DNA of 42,275 nucleotides from CAYVAR01 sp964449675 (lineage in GTDB: Bacteria > Patescibacteriota > Microgenomatia > UBA10105 > UBA927), in contig CAYVAR010000010.1 of the NCBI GenBank assembly GCA_964449675.1, positions 1 through 42,275 of the forward strand, in the 5' to 3' direction. A model generated the notes under the pieces. The model saw only the letters and a program-made list of their open reading frames with translations. It ran no database searches and was not told the DNA's origin. The position numbers and the translations under genes were made by a program. This document shows, piece by piece, positions 30,152 to 38,312 of the stretch (position 1 is the stretch's first letter; the number at the start of each line of letters is the position of its first letter).

Positions 30152-30622
30152 TTAATTAAGGACAACGAATGACGCATTAAGGAGTGTGGCAAAACCTACC
30201 CAGAGAAGATATGGCACAAGTAAAAAGAAGGCTACTTTTGAAAGCGGATAGAACTTCCTCATGGTCAGGATAATTAACCCTAATAACACGACGATATTCA
30301 TAAGTCCCAGTAGTGGCGACTTCAGTCCAAAAAAGGACAGAGACCACAGGAAGTTAAGAGACAATTGAACTAAGAAATACCATCCTGCCGTTTTCACTTT
30401 TTTCTTCTTCCATCCTTGTCTCCAAATAAGATAAAAAGCCACCCCCATGAGAAAATATAAAAGGGTCCACACAGGGCCAAAGACCCAATTGGGAGGTGAA
30501 AAGAAAGGTTTCACCAAAAAAACATACCAGGTGGATATGGCAGCGACCGTAAACGGAGTACTTGCTATCCCCACAATTTCACACCCAACGACTGAAATAA
30601 TAAGTTTATACAGGTTTTTCAT
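30152..30622 (-). CDS. tspO: TspO/MBR family membrane protein
   Basis: A 156-residue protein with five membrane helices. Family marks: FFSPPNWVFGPVWTLLYFLMGVAFYLIW, the LSLNFLWSLSFFGLKSP segment and PYLLWVGFATLLNASFVVLN at the end. TspO proteins bind porphyrins, and in bacteria they act in stress and tetrapyrrole regulation. The N terminus (MKNLYKLIISVVGCEIVGIA) fits the first helix, so ATG 30622 is preferred to 30655. A CATACT box 9 nt upstream would make a nearly leaderless mRNA. The occurrence without tetrapyrrole genes in view suggests scavenged ligands. Confidence 0.9.
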   Translation of the reverse strand: MKNLYKLIISVVGCEIVGIASTPFTVAAISTWYVFLVKPFFSPPNWVFGPVWTLLYFLMGVAFYLIWRQGWKKKKVKTAGWYFLVQLSLNFLWSLSFFGLKSPLLGLMNIVVLLGLIILTMRKFYPLSKVAFFLLVPYLLWVGFATLLNASFVVLN

Positions 30623-30690
30623 CTTATGTTCAGTATGAAGCAAATCATTCATCACAGCAATACGATCTATTTACTCGTTACCGTTTGATG

Positions 30691-30696
30691 TAGAAT
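30691..30696 (+). promoter_or_regulatory. -10 box before the DJ-1 pseudogene
   Basis: TAGAAT, 8 nt before the ATG at 30705, so the broken gene has kept its promoter. Confidence 0.45.
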
Positions 30697-30704
30697 GTAA
30701 GGTA

Positions 30705-31250
30705 ATGAAAAAGGCGCTCATTCTCACCGCGGACCAGTTTGAGGACATGGAAGTTATGTATCCCTTATTTCGTCTGCAAGAAGCAGGTTGGCAGGTGGAC
30801 GTTGCCGCACCCAAATAGCAAGCGATCCATGGCGGGTTTGGTTACGGAGAGCTTATGCCAGATGTCACGATTGAAAAAGTAAATCCTGATAACTACGATT
30901 TACTCATCATTCCGGGAGGCTCACCAGAAGGAGCACCAGCGACGGTACGAAAAATCAAAAAGGCCCTTGAAATAACCAAGGTCTTTTTTGCTAAAAATAA
31001 ACCCGTTGCCTCTATCTGTCACGGTCCGTGGACGCTTGCTGATGCTGGTGTCGTGAAGGGCAGACACCTGACTTCCTACTGGCATGACGGCGTGCCGGAA
31101 AGCGTCAAAGAAGCTGGCGGCGCGTGGGAAGACAAAGACGTTGTCGTGGACGGAAACCTCGTCACCTCTCGATGGCCTGCGGATTTGCCTGCATTTATGA
31201 GGGAAGTAATGAAAGTCGTGAAATTAGAAACCAATATATGTTTGCTATGA
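30705..31250 (+). pseudogene. DJ-1/PfpI family protein with an internal TAG stop
   Basis: From the ATG at 30705 one frame reads MKKALILTADQFEDMEVMYP and on to VDVAAPK, then TAG (30816-30818), then QAIHGGFGYGELMPDVTI and the rest of a DJ-1/PfpI domain including SICHGPWTLADAGV with the nucleophile Cys. Family members normally have a Lys or Glu where TAG stands. The frame is otherwise intact to 31250. TAG ends several other genes here, so recoding is unlikely. A recent nonsense mutation (or an error) is the simplest reading. The last residues (KLETNICLL) overlap the next gene fragment, so the 3' end may also be altered. Confidence 0.8.
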
Positions 31251-31582
31251 CAAAAAACCATAGAAAAATACAATCACTTCTAGAGATAGCAGATATATTT
31301 AAATCGACTGGTACGAGGCTCATTTTTTATTTTACCCCAATAAATTACGAACCTAAAAAAAACTACATTGGTAACGACTTTGAAACTCATTTGAAAAAAA
31401 ATATTGACCTCTTTAAGTCTGCTCTTCTCAGTAGAAACCTAACGGTACTAGATCTATCTATGGATCTTCCTCTGAACGCTTTTACATGGAATGAAGAACT
31501 TTATATAAATGAGCACATGGGTGAACAAGGGAGACGCTTTGTAGCAGAATCTCTGGCAAATGAAATTAAAAAAAATGATTGA
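31238..31582 (+). pseudogene. C-terminal fragment of an SGNH/GDSL-type hydrolase
   Basis: A frame of 114 residues with KIQSLLEIADIFKSTGTRLIFYFTPINYE, LSRNLTVLDLSMDLP and ELYINEHMGEQGRRFVAESLA. The last block fits the C-terminal His region of SGNH hydrolases (H followed by G..R..AE.L). The catalytic Ser block and the N-terminal membrane part are missing, because the frame joins directly to the DJ-1 end. It is a remnant produced by deletion or rearrangement. Confidence 0.5.
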
Positions 31583-31753
31583 AACGATCAATAGGAAAAG
31601 GACGATCGACACTGTATAAAAAAATGAAATAGAAGATTTCTACGTTGTTTGTGAGTAATACGGCTAAAGAATAAGCTGAACTTGCTGCGGCATCAACCGA
31701 ACGTCAAGAAGATGGAAGTAAATCAAAATTGACTAAATCTCAGTGCAACAGCA
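31583..31753. other. gene debris
   Basis: No complete gene. One plus frame reads AELAAASTERQEDGSKSKLT after a stop, which looks like former coding sequence, but I cannot identify it. It lies between the SGNH fragment and the convergent FAD protein. Confidence 0.3.
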
Positions 31754-32938
31754 TCAACGCAAATTCAAGAGAGTTTTAATTTCTGCTTCTAGAACCGACG
31801 GCGCCCCAAAAGCCACCATGCCCTCTCCCCTCCATCCGTTTGAATGGGCCACAACCATGTCACCTTCCCTTGATGCTGACACGATAAATTTGTCAGCTCC
31901 TGGCCGCATCGCAGAAACCCTAACAACTTTGTTCTGTATATCATCAGTCCTCTCGGCCCATTCAGCCCGATGTTTGACAGAATTCCACTCATCTTTAAGG
32001 AGACGGGGAAAGACACCGGGGATTGCCACCATGGCATCAATCATCCGAATTGTTTTTGTTTCCTCCTCGTCAGTAGGCTCATTACTCTGGAATTCGCCCG
32101 GGGGCAAAGCAAGGGCGCTGACGACCGTCTTAGTTGTGCCAGGTCGAGTAGCAATAATTGCTGGTCCCGCACTCGCTATGTAATCAAGACCAGCATAAGG
32201 AAAAAGTAGCTCTACCCCTTTTACCGGATAGAGCGGCAAGTCGGGAAAGAGTTTCTTGGCTGCTAAGCCCATACAATCTAGCACTACATCAAATTTTCCT
32301 TTGAGTTGGTCCAAGGATTCGATTGTTTTATAATCGTACCATCCATGATTGTTCAAAAAACGACGTTCCAAAGCGGAAACCAAATATGAACCGTTTACCG
32401 CCATAGTGCGAAAATGGTATCCATGGGTAACGCCTAGAATCTCAGCTGCTTCACAACGAGGTACGTCAAATTCTTCTACTTCCATGCCGCCCACATTTTT
32501 AAATAAATTCTTCAGGTCAGGTGGGATTTCCTGCCCGTCGCCCATTAAATCGAATTTGTCGACTAATCGGAGACTACTGTACTTACCCCCCAGCGTATCA
32601 TACCTATTATCCTTCCTTAGCTCCATTAATGCAGTTGCCGACGCCTTAACAATAGCCATTATTTTAGGGTCGCCAAGATCCAAATCGCTTGCTCTCGGGT
32701 ACCACTGGAAAGGGAATCTCCAAGCAGGCTCAATCTGATTGTGCTGAAGATAATGAAAGTCTGCTGGTAAAGGACTGCGTGGCGTCCCAAATATATTCAC
32801 ATGATATCCGTCGCGTTGAAGGTAATCAGCCGCAGCAAGTCCTGCCAGCCCATTTCCAAGGACAGCAATCCGAGCCTTTGTGTGTCCAATTTGCTCCGGA
32901 TGAATTCGCACAGGTTCGACTCCTGATTCGGCAACCAT
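31754..32938 (-). CDS. FAD-dependent oxidoreductase (DAO-type)
   Basis: A 394-residue protein with an N-terminal Rossmann motif ARIAVLGNGLAGLAAADYLQRDGYHVNIF (about 22-50; GxGxxG and the acidic-end strand). A middle part LLFPYAGLDYIASAGPAIIATRP and the C-terminal MRPGADKFIVSASREGDMVVAHSNGWRGEGMVAFGAPS place FAD as in the D-amino acid oxidase/glycine oxidase fold, here with a short opening of about 20 residues before the motif. The substrate is not predictable. TATAAT (32955-32950) is 11 nt before the ATG, so the leader is only a few bases. Confidence 0.8.
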   Translation of the reverse strand: MVAESGVEPVRIHPEQIGHTKARIAVLGNGLAGLAAADYLQRDGYHVNIFGTPRSPLPADFHYLQHNQIEPAWRFPFQWYPRASDLDLGDPKIMAIVKASATALMELRKDNRYDTLGGKYSSLRLVDKFDLMGDGQEIPPDLKNLFKNVGGMEVEEFDVPRCEAAEILGVTHGYHFRTMAVNGSYLVSALERRFLNNHGWYDYKTIESLDQLKGKFDVVLDCMGLAAKKLFPDLPLYPVKGVELLFPYAGLDYIASAGPAIIATRPGTTKTVVSALALPPGEFQSNEPTDEEETKTIRMIDAMVAIPGVFPRLLKDEWNSVKHRAEWAERTDDIQNKVVRVSAMRPGADKFIVSASREGDMVVAHSNGWRGEGMVAFGAPSVLEAEIKTLLNLR

Positions 32939-33149
32939 AGGTTGTGGTTATTATAGCTTATAGTCTATATAGCATCAAAACCAAGTAATAATTGTTTTAC
33001 CCCTTCCTCTTGAAATAATTTAAGCTATTGACCCAATATTTGTGTTTAATCAATAGATTCTGATATCATCCATCAGGTAGAGCAAATTTATTTAGTCTAT
33101 GGATTTTGGCGACGAACGTTAAATTTTTCTAAAATAAAGATAGGAATTT

Positions 33150-33155
33150 TATATT
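33150..33155 (+). promoter_or_regulatory. -10 box before the dehydrogenase pseudogene
   Basis: TATATT, 7 nt before the ATG at 33163. Confidence 0.45.
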
Positions 33156-33162
33156 TCAGTTT

Positions 33163-34114
33163 ATGAAGATTGTACTTTTTAACACCAAAGAAAGGCTTAC
33201 GCATAAACAACAAACGCTCTTATCATCCTTGGGTCACGTTTCTTACACAGAAACCTTAGATGAATTACCAATACATACGCTTTTGGAAATGGCCAAAGGG
33301 GCTGAAATTATTGGAGTTCACCCATACCCCTTAGGTGGTTTTGAAAAAGCCAAAGAAAACTTAACAAAGATTATGGACTCTCTTCCCAACCTGAAAGGAG
33401 TGTGTCTTACTTCTACTTCTTTTGGTTGGGTGGATTTGAATTACTGTAAAAAGAGAAAAATCCCAGTAAGTAATGTCCCTGGATACTCGAGAGAATCGAT
33501 AGCGGAACACGCAATCGCGCTTCTTCTTGGTTTAGCAAAAAGAATTTTTATTTCCGACAGAAGAACACAAAAAAGGTACGTATAAGATGACACAAGGCGT
33601 TGAGCTCAGAGGGAAAACCCTTGGCATAATTGGTTTAGGAAGCATTGGCAGCGCTACTGCAAATCTCGGAAAAGGAATGGGAATGCATGTCATTGCCTAT
33701 AATCGTACGCCGAAAAAAATGAAGGGAGTGAAAATGGTCTCTTTAGATACGTTACTGAAATCATCAGATGCAATTTCACTACACACGACTCATGAGGAGG
33801 CAAACAACAATATGATTGGAGCCAAAAAGCTTGCAAAGATGAAAAATGGAGTAATTATTGTAAACACAGTTGACAGAGAGTTAGTTGACGAAAACGCAAT
33901 GGCTCACGCTTTAAAATCCGGTAAAGTCGACTCATACGGGTATGAGGGAGAGGATTTAGTTCACACTCCTTTAGCAAAGTTAGAAAGCGCTATAGGAATA
34001 CAATCTTTTGGTTGGTTTACTAAGGAGGCGTTAGATAATCTATACAAGATTTGGACGAACAATTTGGTCACCATGGTCAAAGGTAAACCTCAAAATAGAG
34101 TTATTCTTAACTAA
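33163..34114 (+). pseudogene. D-2-hydroxyacid dehydrogenase-like gene with one frameshift
   Basis: The first frame (33163-33585) encodes the substrate-binding half up to SIAEHAIALLLGLAKRIFI; the second (from about 33575 to 34114) the NAD half with LGIIGLGSIGSATANLG (GxGxxG), NGVIIVNTVDRELVDENAM and a C-terminal helix. The shift falls in a run of six A (33569-33574); with five A the frame reads through as TQKGTYKMTQGVELRGKTL. The usual catalytic His before the last block (PH) is replaced (IQSFGWFTKEAL), so even the restored protein may be inactive. Ribosomal slippage on the A-run is possible but unproven. Confidence 0.75.
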
Positions 34115-34174
34115 TCTTCTCGAATTTATAGGACGGCAAACACTCATCCATACGTTATACTATATATATCCTTC

Positions 34175-35119
34175 ATGCGTGGCAAAAAATCACTTTTGTT
34201 GTTTGCGTTTTTACTCATCATCCTGACGACGTCTGGTATCATCCTATGGCCTACAATAGAAAACAAATTATTTAGTAATGCTCCTATCGTTGATCCAACG
34301 GTTTTAGGAACGATAACTGAAAGTTTGACAACTCTACCACCAAAAGCACCAAATAATCCCTTCTTTAACAGAGTACCATCATTACGTGATACGCCCAAAG
34401 CACCGACTCCAACCGTAGTCCTGCCATTGCCAGATGCACACACGATACTCGTCATCAATGCTCCGGAGGAAATCACCGAAGGAAATAGCGGTACTTTTAC
34501 GTGGGAAGTCCGTGGTCCTGCCACAACAATTCATACGACGACCATGTATTATGGCACCTCTCGTTCTCCCGGACTTTTAGCAACATCTGTGGAACCAGGA
34601 AGTACCGCGTATACAGATACTATCAAAGATTTTATGCACGGCGATTTTACCGTACCGCTTCGCTTTATTGGTAACGTCATCGTATCAAAACCGGAAACAT
34701 ATTATTTTCGCGCATATGCACTTATTGGCGGCAAACACTATTGGAGTAGCGAGCGTTCTTTTGTCGTCAAACAAATACCCAAACACGAAATAAAAATAGT
34801 AAATCCTCCGGGTGCCGTTATCGCCGGAGGAAATGTAACTTTTACGTGGGACGTCTATGGACCTGCCGCAACAACCGGGTTTACGGCGATCGTTGGCGGC
34901 ACGCAATCAAAACCGGGAGCGCTTGATACTTCCGTTGATATCCCCAAGACTCCCTATGCGGTCTTAGTAAATGACTTTACGAGTGGCACCTACGATGTAC
35001 CACTGCGATTTATTGGCAATGCCAAGATACCAGAACTGGGAGCGTATTACTTTCGTGGACTTGCATTTATAAATGGAAAAAATATCTGGTCAGACGAGTA
35101 CTCGTTTACTGTCCAGTGA
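34175..35119 (+). CDS. membrane-anchored protein with two tandem Ig-like domains
   Basis: A 314-residue protein with an N-terminal anchor (LLLFAFLLIILTTSGIILW), a Pro/Thr-rich spacer (about 40-88), and two homologous beta-domains of about 110 residues: the first opens ILVINAPEEITEGNSGTFTW, the second IKIVNPPGAVIAGGNVTFTW. Both contain VPLRFIGN and YYFR. Each is of the kind of Ig/FN3-like fold used as spacer or adhesin on CPR surfaces. TATACT (34156-34161) precedes the ATG by 13 nt. No family name can be given. Confidence 0.75.
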   Translation: MRGKKSLLLFAFLLIILTTSGIILWPTIENKLFSNAPIVDPTVLGTITESLTTLPPKAPNNPFFNRVPSLRDTPKAPTPTVVLPLPDAHTILVINAPEEITEGNSGTFTWEVRGPATTIHTTTMYYGTSRSPGLLATSVEPGSTAYTDTIKDFMHGDFTVPLRFIGNVIVSKPETYYFRAYALIGGKHYWSSERSFVVKQIPKHEIKIVNPPGAVIAGGNVTFTWDVYGPAATTGFTAIVGGTQSKPGALDTSVDIPKTPYAVLVNDFTSGTYDVPLRFIGNAKIPELGAYYFRGLAFINGKNIWSDEYSFTVQ

Positions 35120-35469
35120 AGCTCCACGGGCTAAAGCCCGTGGCATCTATTGATGCGCCCCGATCAGATCGGGGCGAGCGGAACCCGTCCGAAGCAGTGT
35201 AGGAGTCCCACTTCGCCAAGGCTTCGTTAGGGGCCCTCCATTCCGCATTCATCCACGGGCTGTCGACCGTGGCTTTCTGCGAAGGAGGGTAACATGCTCG
35301 TATCCAGTTTCGTTTATGCGTAAAGATTCGCTTTCGGGGGAAAACGTGTTGAAGTTATAGACATATTTCATCTACACCATTTTTTACGCGTCTTAAAATT
35401 CTGATAGATTTTAGAAGAAAATTTCAACAATATTGCGAATAGTCCGTACTCCATTTATTTCTGACGATA
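35120..35469. other. 350-bp gene-free stretch with several stable hairpins
   Basis: No ORF is credible. Just past the stop: CCACGGGCT/AGCCCGTGG (35124-35132 / 35135-35143), CATC/GATG, then CGCCCCGAT/ATCGGGGCG (35156-35164 / 35168-35176). Farther on CCCTCC..GCA pairs with TGC..GGAGGG around an inner CCACGG/CCGTGG stem (about 35235-35295). The region is GC-rich against an AT-rich background. It may be the end of an IS200/IS605-like element without transposase, a structured RNA, or a dispersed repeat cluster. From 35300 to 35469 I see nothing. Confidence 0.45.
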
Positions 35470-36342
35470 ATGAGTGAAACTCTGTCATTAGTTCAGCAAA
35501 AATACGACTCCTTGATATATCAGACTAGAAGTTTTATTGATGACTTTCGTTTGGAGATGGAATATAGATCTAAAAAGGAAATGTCCGACTGGGAGTTGTT
35601 TTTCCGCACTGATCCATATCTAGCGCACGAGATGGGGCATGAATGTTTTTTGATGTTGCAGAAAAAGATGAAAGGGGCGGATGACGAAGTTATTGATCTG
35701 GGTTCAGGTCGGAATCTTCTCAGAGGATTGATTTTTCTAAACGCTAAAAAAATTATTGGTATTGATCCGGGATATGAATGGTATGAATCGACAGATGACC
35801 GGTACAGTCTAGTACCAGAACTGTCGAATGTTTTTGGTGGGGTAGGTGAAAAACAAGACATGGTCAGATTGCTTAAAAGAGCCTGTAAGAATCTGGCAAT
35901 ACCTCAAAGAATAGAGGACAGTGGAGTGCATGAAATTAGTGGAATAAGAAATGGACAAAGAAGAGAATTTCAGCTTCATCCTGTAGATGCCGGTCAATGG
36001 ATAGACGATCAAGTTGAGAACTCGATACCAAATATAATAGTATGGAGGACTTTTGTTCCCGCAGATATCTGGGGTAAAATAATCACTTCCCTGAAAATTG
36101 GTGGTTATTTGATCACTACCGGTTATGGAAAGATATACCCTAGATCCAAAATTGAACTGTTTAGGGATTTTGATAGTATAACCTGCGGTGTAGATGTAGA
36201 TGATTCACCAGTTCCGGTAAACGGAAATACACAATCTGTAGGTTTGGAATCACTAACCTTACTGCCTAATATGTATTTTTACCAAAAAACAAAGCAGATA
36301 GATTCTAAGGTAATACGTGAAGAAGTTTTAAGAAACAAGTGA
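35470..36342 (+). CDS. methyltransferase-like protein, target unknown
   Basis: A 290-residue soluble protein. VIDLGSGRNLLRGLIFLNAKKIIGIDPGYEWY (about 74-105) is a SAM-binding motif I plus acidic strand 2; IPNIIVWRTFVPADIWGKIITSLKIGGYLITTGYG corresponds to motifs II-III. The N-terminal 60 residues are helical. No acceptor-specific motif is visible. The codon use is like that of its neighbours. A degenerate CGCGGAGCAAG motif lies about 160 nt behind the stop. Confidence 0.6.
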   Translation: MSETLSLVQQKYDSLIYQTRSFIDDFRLEMEYRSKKEMSDWELFFRTDPYLAHEMGHECFLMLQKKMKGADDEVIDLGSGRNLLRGLIFLNAKKIIGIDPGYEWYESTDDRYSLVPELSNVFGGVGEKQDMVRLLKRACKNLAIPQRIEDSGVHEISGIRNGQRREFQLHPVDAGQWIDDQVENSIPNIIVWRTFVPADIWGKIITSLKIGGYLITTGYGKIYPRSKIELFRDFDSITCGVDVDDSPVPVNGNTQSVGLESLTLLPNMYFYQKTKQIDSKVIREEVLRNK

Positions 36343-36617
36343 TTGTTTTCATGGTAGCAAATCTTTCTGTTTTATTTTTTTCAATTCCTACTTACAATTT
36401 CACACTTAATTGCACAATAAATGATCCGTAAGCGTAAATCCGAGAGTGTATCGGATTTAGCTATAAAGAAAGTGTACTTTATTTTTATCTCTCTCTATCG
36501 CGCGGAGCAAGCTCGGTTGGTTGTTGCGGATCCGCCTGCAAGAGATGGGTTTTGCATGATTGATGAAAAGGGAGAAATTTGATACGCTCCCGGTCTTTTG
36601 GTTTATCCCGTGGTTTA
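36343..36617. other. intergenic stretch, no gene seen
   Basis: It contains a hairpin AAATCCG/CGGATTT (36436-36442 / 36452-36458) and a CGCGGAGCAAG motif (about 36502-36512). A plus-strand reading frame overlapping the AbiEii end is very Trp-rich and looks accidental. Confidence 0.3.
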
Positions 36618-36986
36618 TCATCGCCTGGTGGTGGTGGCTAGACTGGTGGGACTGGTGCGATAGCTATTGGAATTCAAGAAGTCTACTTTTAATTCTTCTC
36701 CATCGTCATAGAGAAGCTTGTAACTGTAGAGTCCCAGGAATTGTGACTCTTTAATTTTTGTTACTCCCAACGCCCAAGCCTTTCGTTTTAGGAAAGACTT
36801 GATCACGACCTGGTTGACTTCACTTTGTTCCGTAAAAAGATCAATGTCTTCTGAGAGGCGATGCTTGAGGTAGTATTCCGCAAGAGCAGTGCCGCCGGTG
36901 AAATAGAACCGTTTCGTTATATGCGGCTCTGACTGGATAAGTTCCAGAAAGTCAAGTTGTTTGGGAGTGAGTATAGTTTTCCCCAT
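36618..36986 (-). pseudogene. truncated AbiEii-type nucleotidyltransferase toxin
   Basis: The first 105 residues are a good AbiEii/nucleotidyltransferase start: LTPKQLDFLELIQ, RFYFTGGTALAEYYLKHRLSEDIDLF with the G-G-T-A turn and D-I-D metal site, and EELKVDFLN with the third Asp. Then the frame ends in an unrelated Ser/Thr-rich tail (SYRTSPTSLATTTRR). Family members are about twice as long, so the C-terminal half was lost, apparently at a junction near 36672. Probably inactive. It overlaps its antitoxin-like partner by 70 nt. Confidence 0.65.
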
Positions 36987-37180
36987 AATAAGTATTCTAT
37001 TACCCTTTTTTTATAGGGATCAAGTCTATCTTTAATTGTTTCCCAGACCTGTTTTACTTCTTCTTTGTCGAGCTTTTCTCCATCCAACCCATAATTGATA
37101 AGCTGTGTGAGGCGCCAGAGACGGTACTCTTTAGGGTTTTCTTTTTTGAATTTCTCCTCATCGACAGACCAGTTGTACAT
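36917..37180 (-). CDS. antitoxin-like partner of the AbiEii protein
   Basis: An 87-residue protein: YNWSVDEEKFKKENPKEYRLWRLTQLINYGLDGEKLDKEEV then LDPYKKRVIEYLLWGK. The W-x-VDE...LWRL-QLINYGL pattern is common to small proteins encoded directly upstream of AbiEii-type transferases, where they act as antitoxins or are required partners. The last 16 residues overlap the toxin gene and may be non-conserved. Its ATG is 37180. Confidence 0.65.
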   Translation of the reverse strand: MYNWSVDEEKFKKENPKEYRLWRLTQLINYGLDGEKLDKEEVKQVWETIKDRLDPYKKRVIEYLLWGKLYSLPNNLTFWNLSSQSRI

Positions 37181-37267
37181 ATGCGATAGTATAGCAGTTA
37201 GCTATAGTGACTCCAAGAGTTGGACGATCAAATCTTCTGATATTCCTGCTTAAGAACTAGCTATGCG

Positions 37268-37735
37268 TTAATGAAATAGATTTGAACGCTGCAACCGATG
37301 AGGATATATGGTTGGCGCACTTTCTCTTGCAGCGGCGTTTATAACCCGCTCGGAAACGACAACATCTTGTTTAGTTTGATCATCAAAAGTAAGTTTTGCG
37401 GTCTGCTTAAAGGTAAACCACGATACCGTGTCACTAGGAAAAATTGGACATGCATGCATATCCTTTACTTTTGCATAAAACACGTAATGAATTTTATTTC
37501 GTGCATGGAAATAGTAGTCATATACCGGATATATGTGTTTGCGAGAAAGTTGGAGCTTCATGAGTTTAAAAATAATGCGCGTAAACACGTCTTGCGCATT
37601 TTCTCCATTTTTATTTAAACCACCAAACATACTCCAAGAAGGGGGCAAATCATTAGTTATAGTAGGGTGGTGTAAGAGAATTTGTTGCGTCTTTAGATGA
37701 TAGAGAAATCCACTTACATAAAAGGAAGTTCGCAC
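37268..37735 (-). CDS. Nudix-like protein with degenerate Nudix box
   Basis: A 155-residue protein with the Nudix layout: FYVSGFLYHLKTQQILLHHPTI as first strands, SWSMFGGLNKNGENAQDVFTRIIFKLMKL in place of the Nudix box, and VYDYYFHARNKIHYVFYAKV as following strands. In the box GxxxxxE is kept, but REUxEE is changed to RIIFKL, so metal-binding Glu residues are missing. It is probably not a pyrophosphatase; it may bind a nucleotide or be decaying. It is unrelated in detail to the intact Nudix gene at the window's right end. Confidence 0.6.
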   Translation of the reverse strand: MRTSFYVSGFLYHLKTQQILLHHPTITNDLPPSWSMFGGLNKNGENAQDVFTRIIFKLMKLQLSRKHIYPVYDYYFHARNKIHYVFYAKVKDMHACPIFPSDTVSWFTFKQTAKLTFDDQTKQDVVVSERVINAAARESAPTIYPHRLQRSNLFH

Positions 37736-37793
37736 TCTATGAGTATACCATACTCAGATACGAATTGGGAGGAGTAATCAAATTTGCAATAGA

Positions 37794-37889
37794 TTACTCG
37801 AGGCAGTCTTTTAACTTCTTGTTTCTACTAGGATGACGAGGTTTGCGAAGGGCTTTTACCTCAATTTGAGGTATACATTCACGGACGAT
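37794..37889 (-). pseudogene. diverged remnant of the rpoD 3' end
   Basis: The minus strand reads IVRECIPQIEVKALRKPRHP followed by SRNKKLKDCLE and a stop. Compare the true RpoD end: TRERIRQIEAKALRKLRHP followed by SRSKKLKDYLE and a stop. The reading frame follows directly on the PIN stop codon (37890-37892). Nucleotide identity is about two thirds by eye. The toxin-antitoxin module is thus bracketed by two rpoD 3' ends. Confidence 0.8.
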
Positions 37890-38309
37890 TTACTGGAGAA
37901 CGCGAAGCCCCACTTTAGTAAAATCCGAATCGAGAGTCAAAATCGCATCGATGGTGTATCGCTTCACTAAAACTATGCTCGTTGCATCTGTTAATGACAA
38001 CCTATGTTCATGATATTTTTCAAGATATACCAATGCCTCAGTTTCGCATTGCTCATCTACCCATAAGGAAACAAGCGTTCTTTGTGATACACTTTTTTGA
38101 TAATATTGAATAAATCTTTTTGTAATGGGCCAGTCAGTGTCGTAAAGAAGTCGAGTGATCGTCTCGTCGGAAATATAATTTGAAGTATAAAGAGTAGTTC
38201 CAGATTTGACTGCTTGTTTTACTAGAGTACTTACACGCTGATGCTGTTTCTCTGTTGGAATATAGACTGCAAGCCACGCTGACGTATCGATAAATATTTT
38301 TGATCTCAC
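37890..38309 (-). CDS. PIN-domain toxin (VapC-like)
   Basis: A 139-residue PIN protein: KIFIDTSAWLAVYIPTEKQH (first Asp), SDETITRLLYDTDWP (Glu), HRLSLTDATSIVLVKRYTIDAILTLDSDFTKVGLRVL (last acidic residues and PIN core). PIN toxins are metal-dependent RNases. It lies 3 nt behind the ribbon-helix-helix antitoxin, in the order antitoxin-toxin. It is not closely similar to the PIN protein at 27082. Its 3' end adjoins the rpoD remnant without a spacer. Confidence 0.85.
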   Translation of the reverse strand: MRSKIFIDTSAWLAVYIPTEKQHQRVSTLVKQAVKSGTTLYTSNYISDETITRLLYDTDWPITKRFIQYYQKSVSQRTLVSLWVDEQCETEALVYLEKYHEHRLSLTDATSIVLVKRYTIDAILTLDSDFTKVGLRVLQ

Positions 38310-38312
38310 ATC

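Noticed and set aside
30705..31250. TAG recoded as an amino acid in the DJ-1 gene
   Set aside because: TAG ends other apparently intact genes in the window (14508, 23415, 27453), so a single nonsense mutation or error is simpler.
32349..32738. 129-codon plus-strand frame within the FAD oxidoreductase
   Set aside because: Antisense shadow without family resemblance or expression signals.
36560..36754. Trp-rich plus-strand ORF (WWWWLDWWDW)
   Set aside because: It is antisense to the AbiEii remnant and its Trp run comes from a TGG repeat (Gly-rich or Thr-rich in other frames). No SD or -10 fits it.
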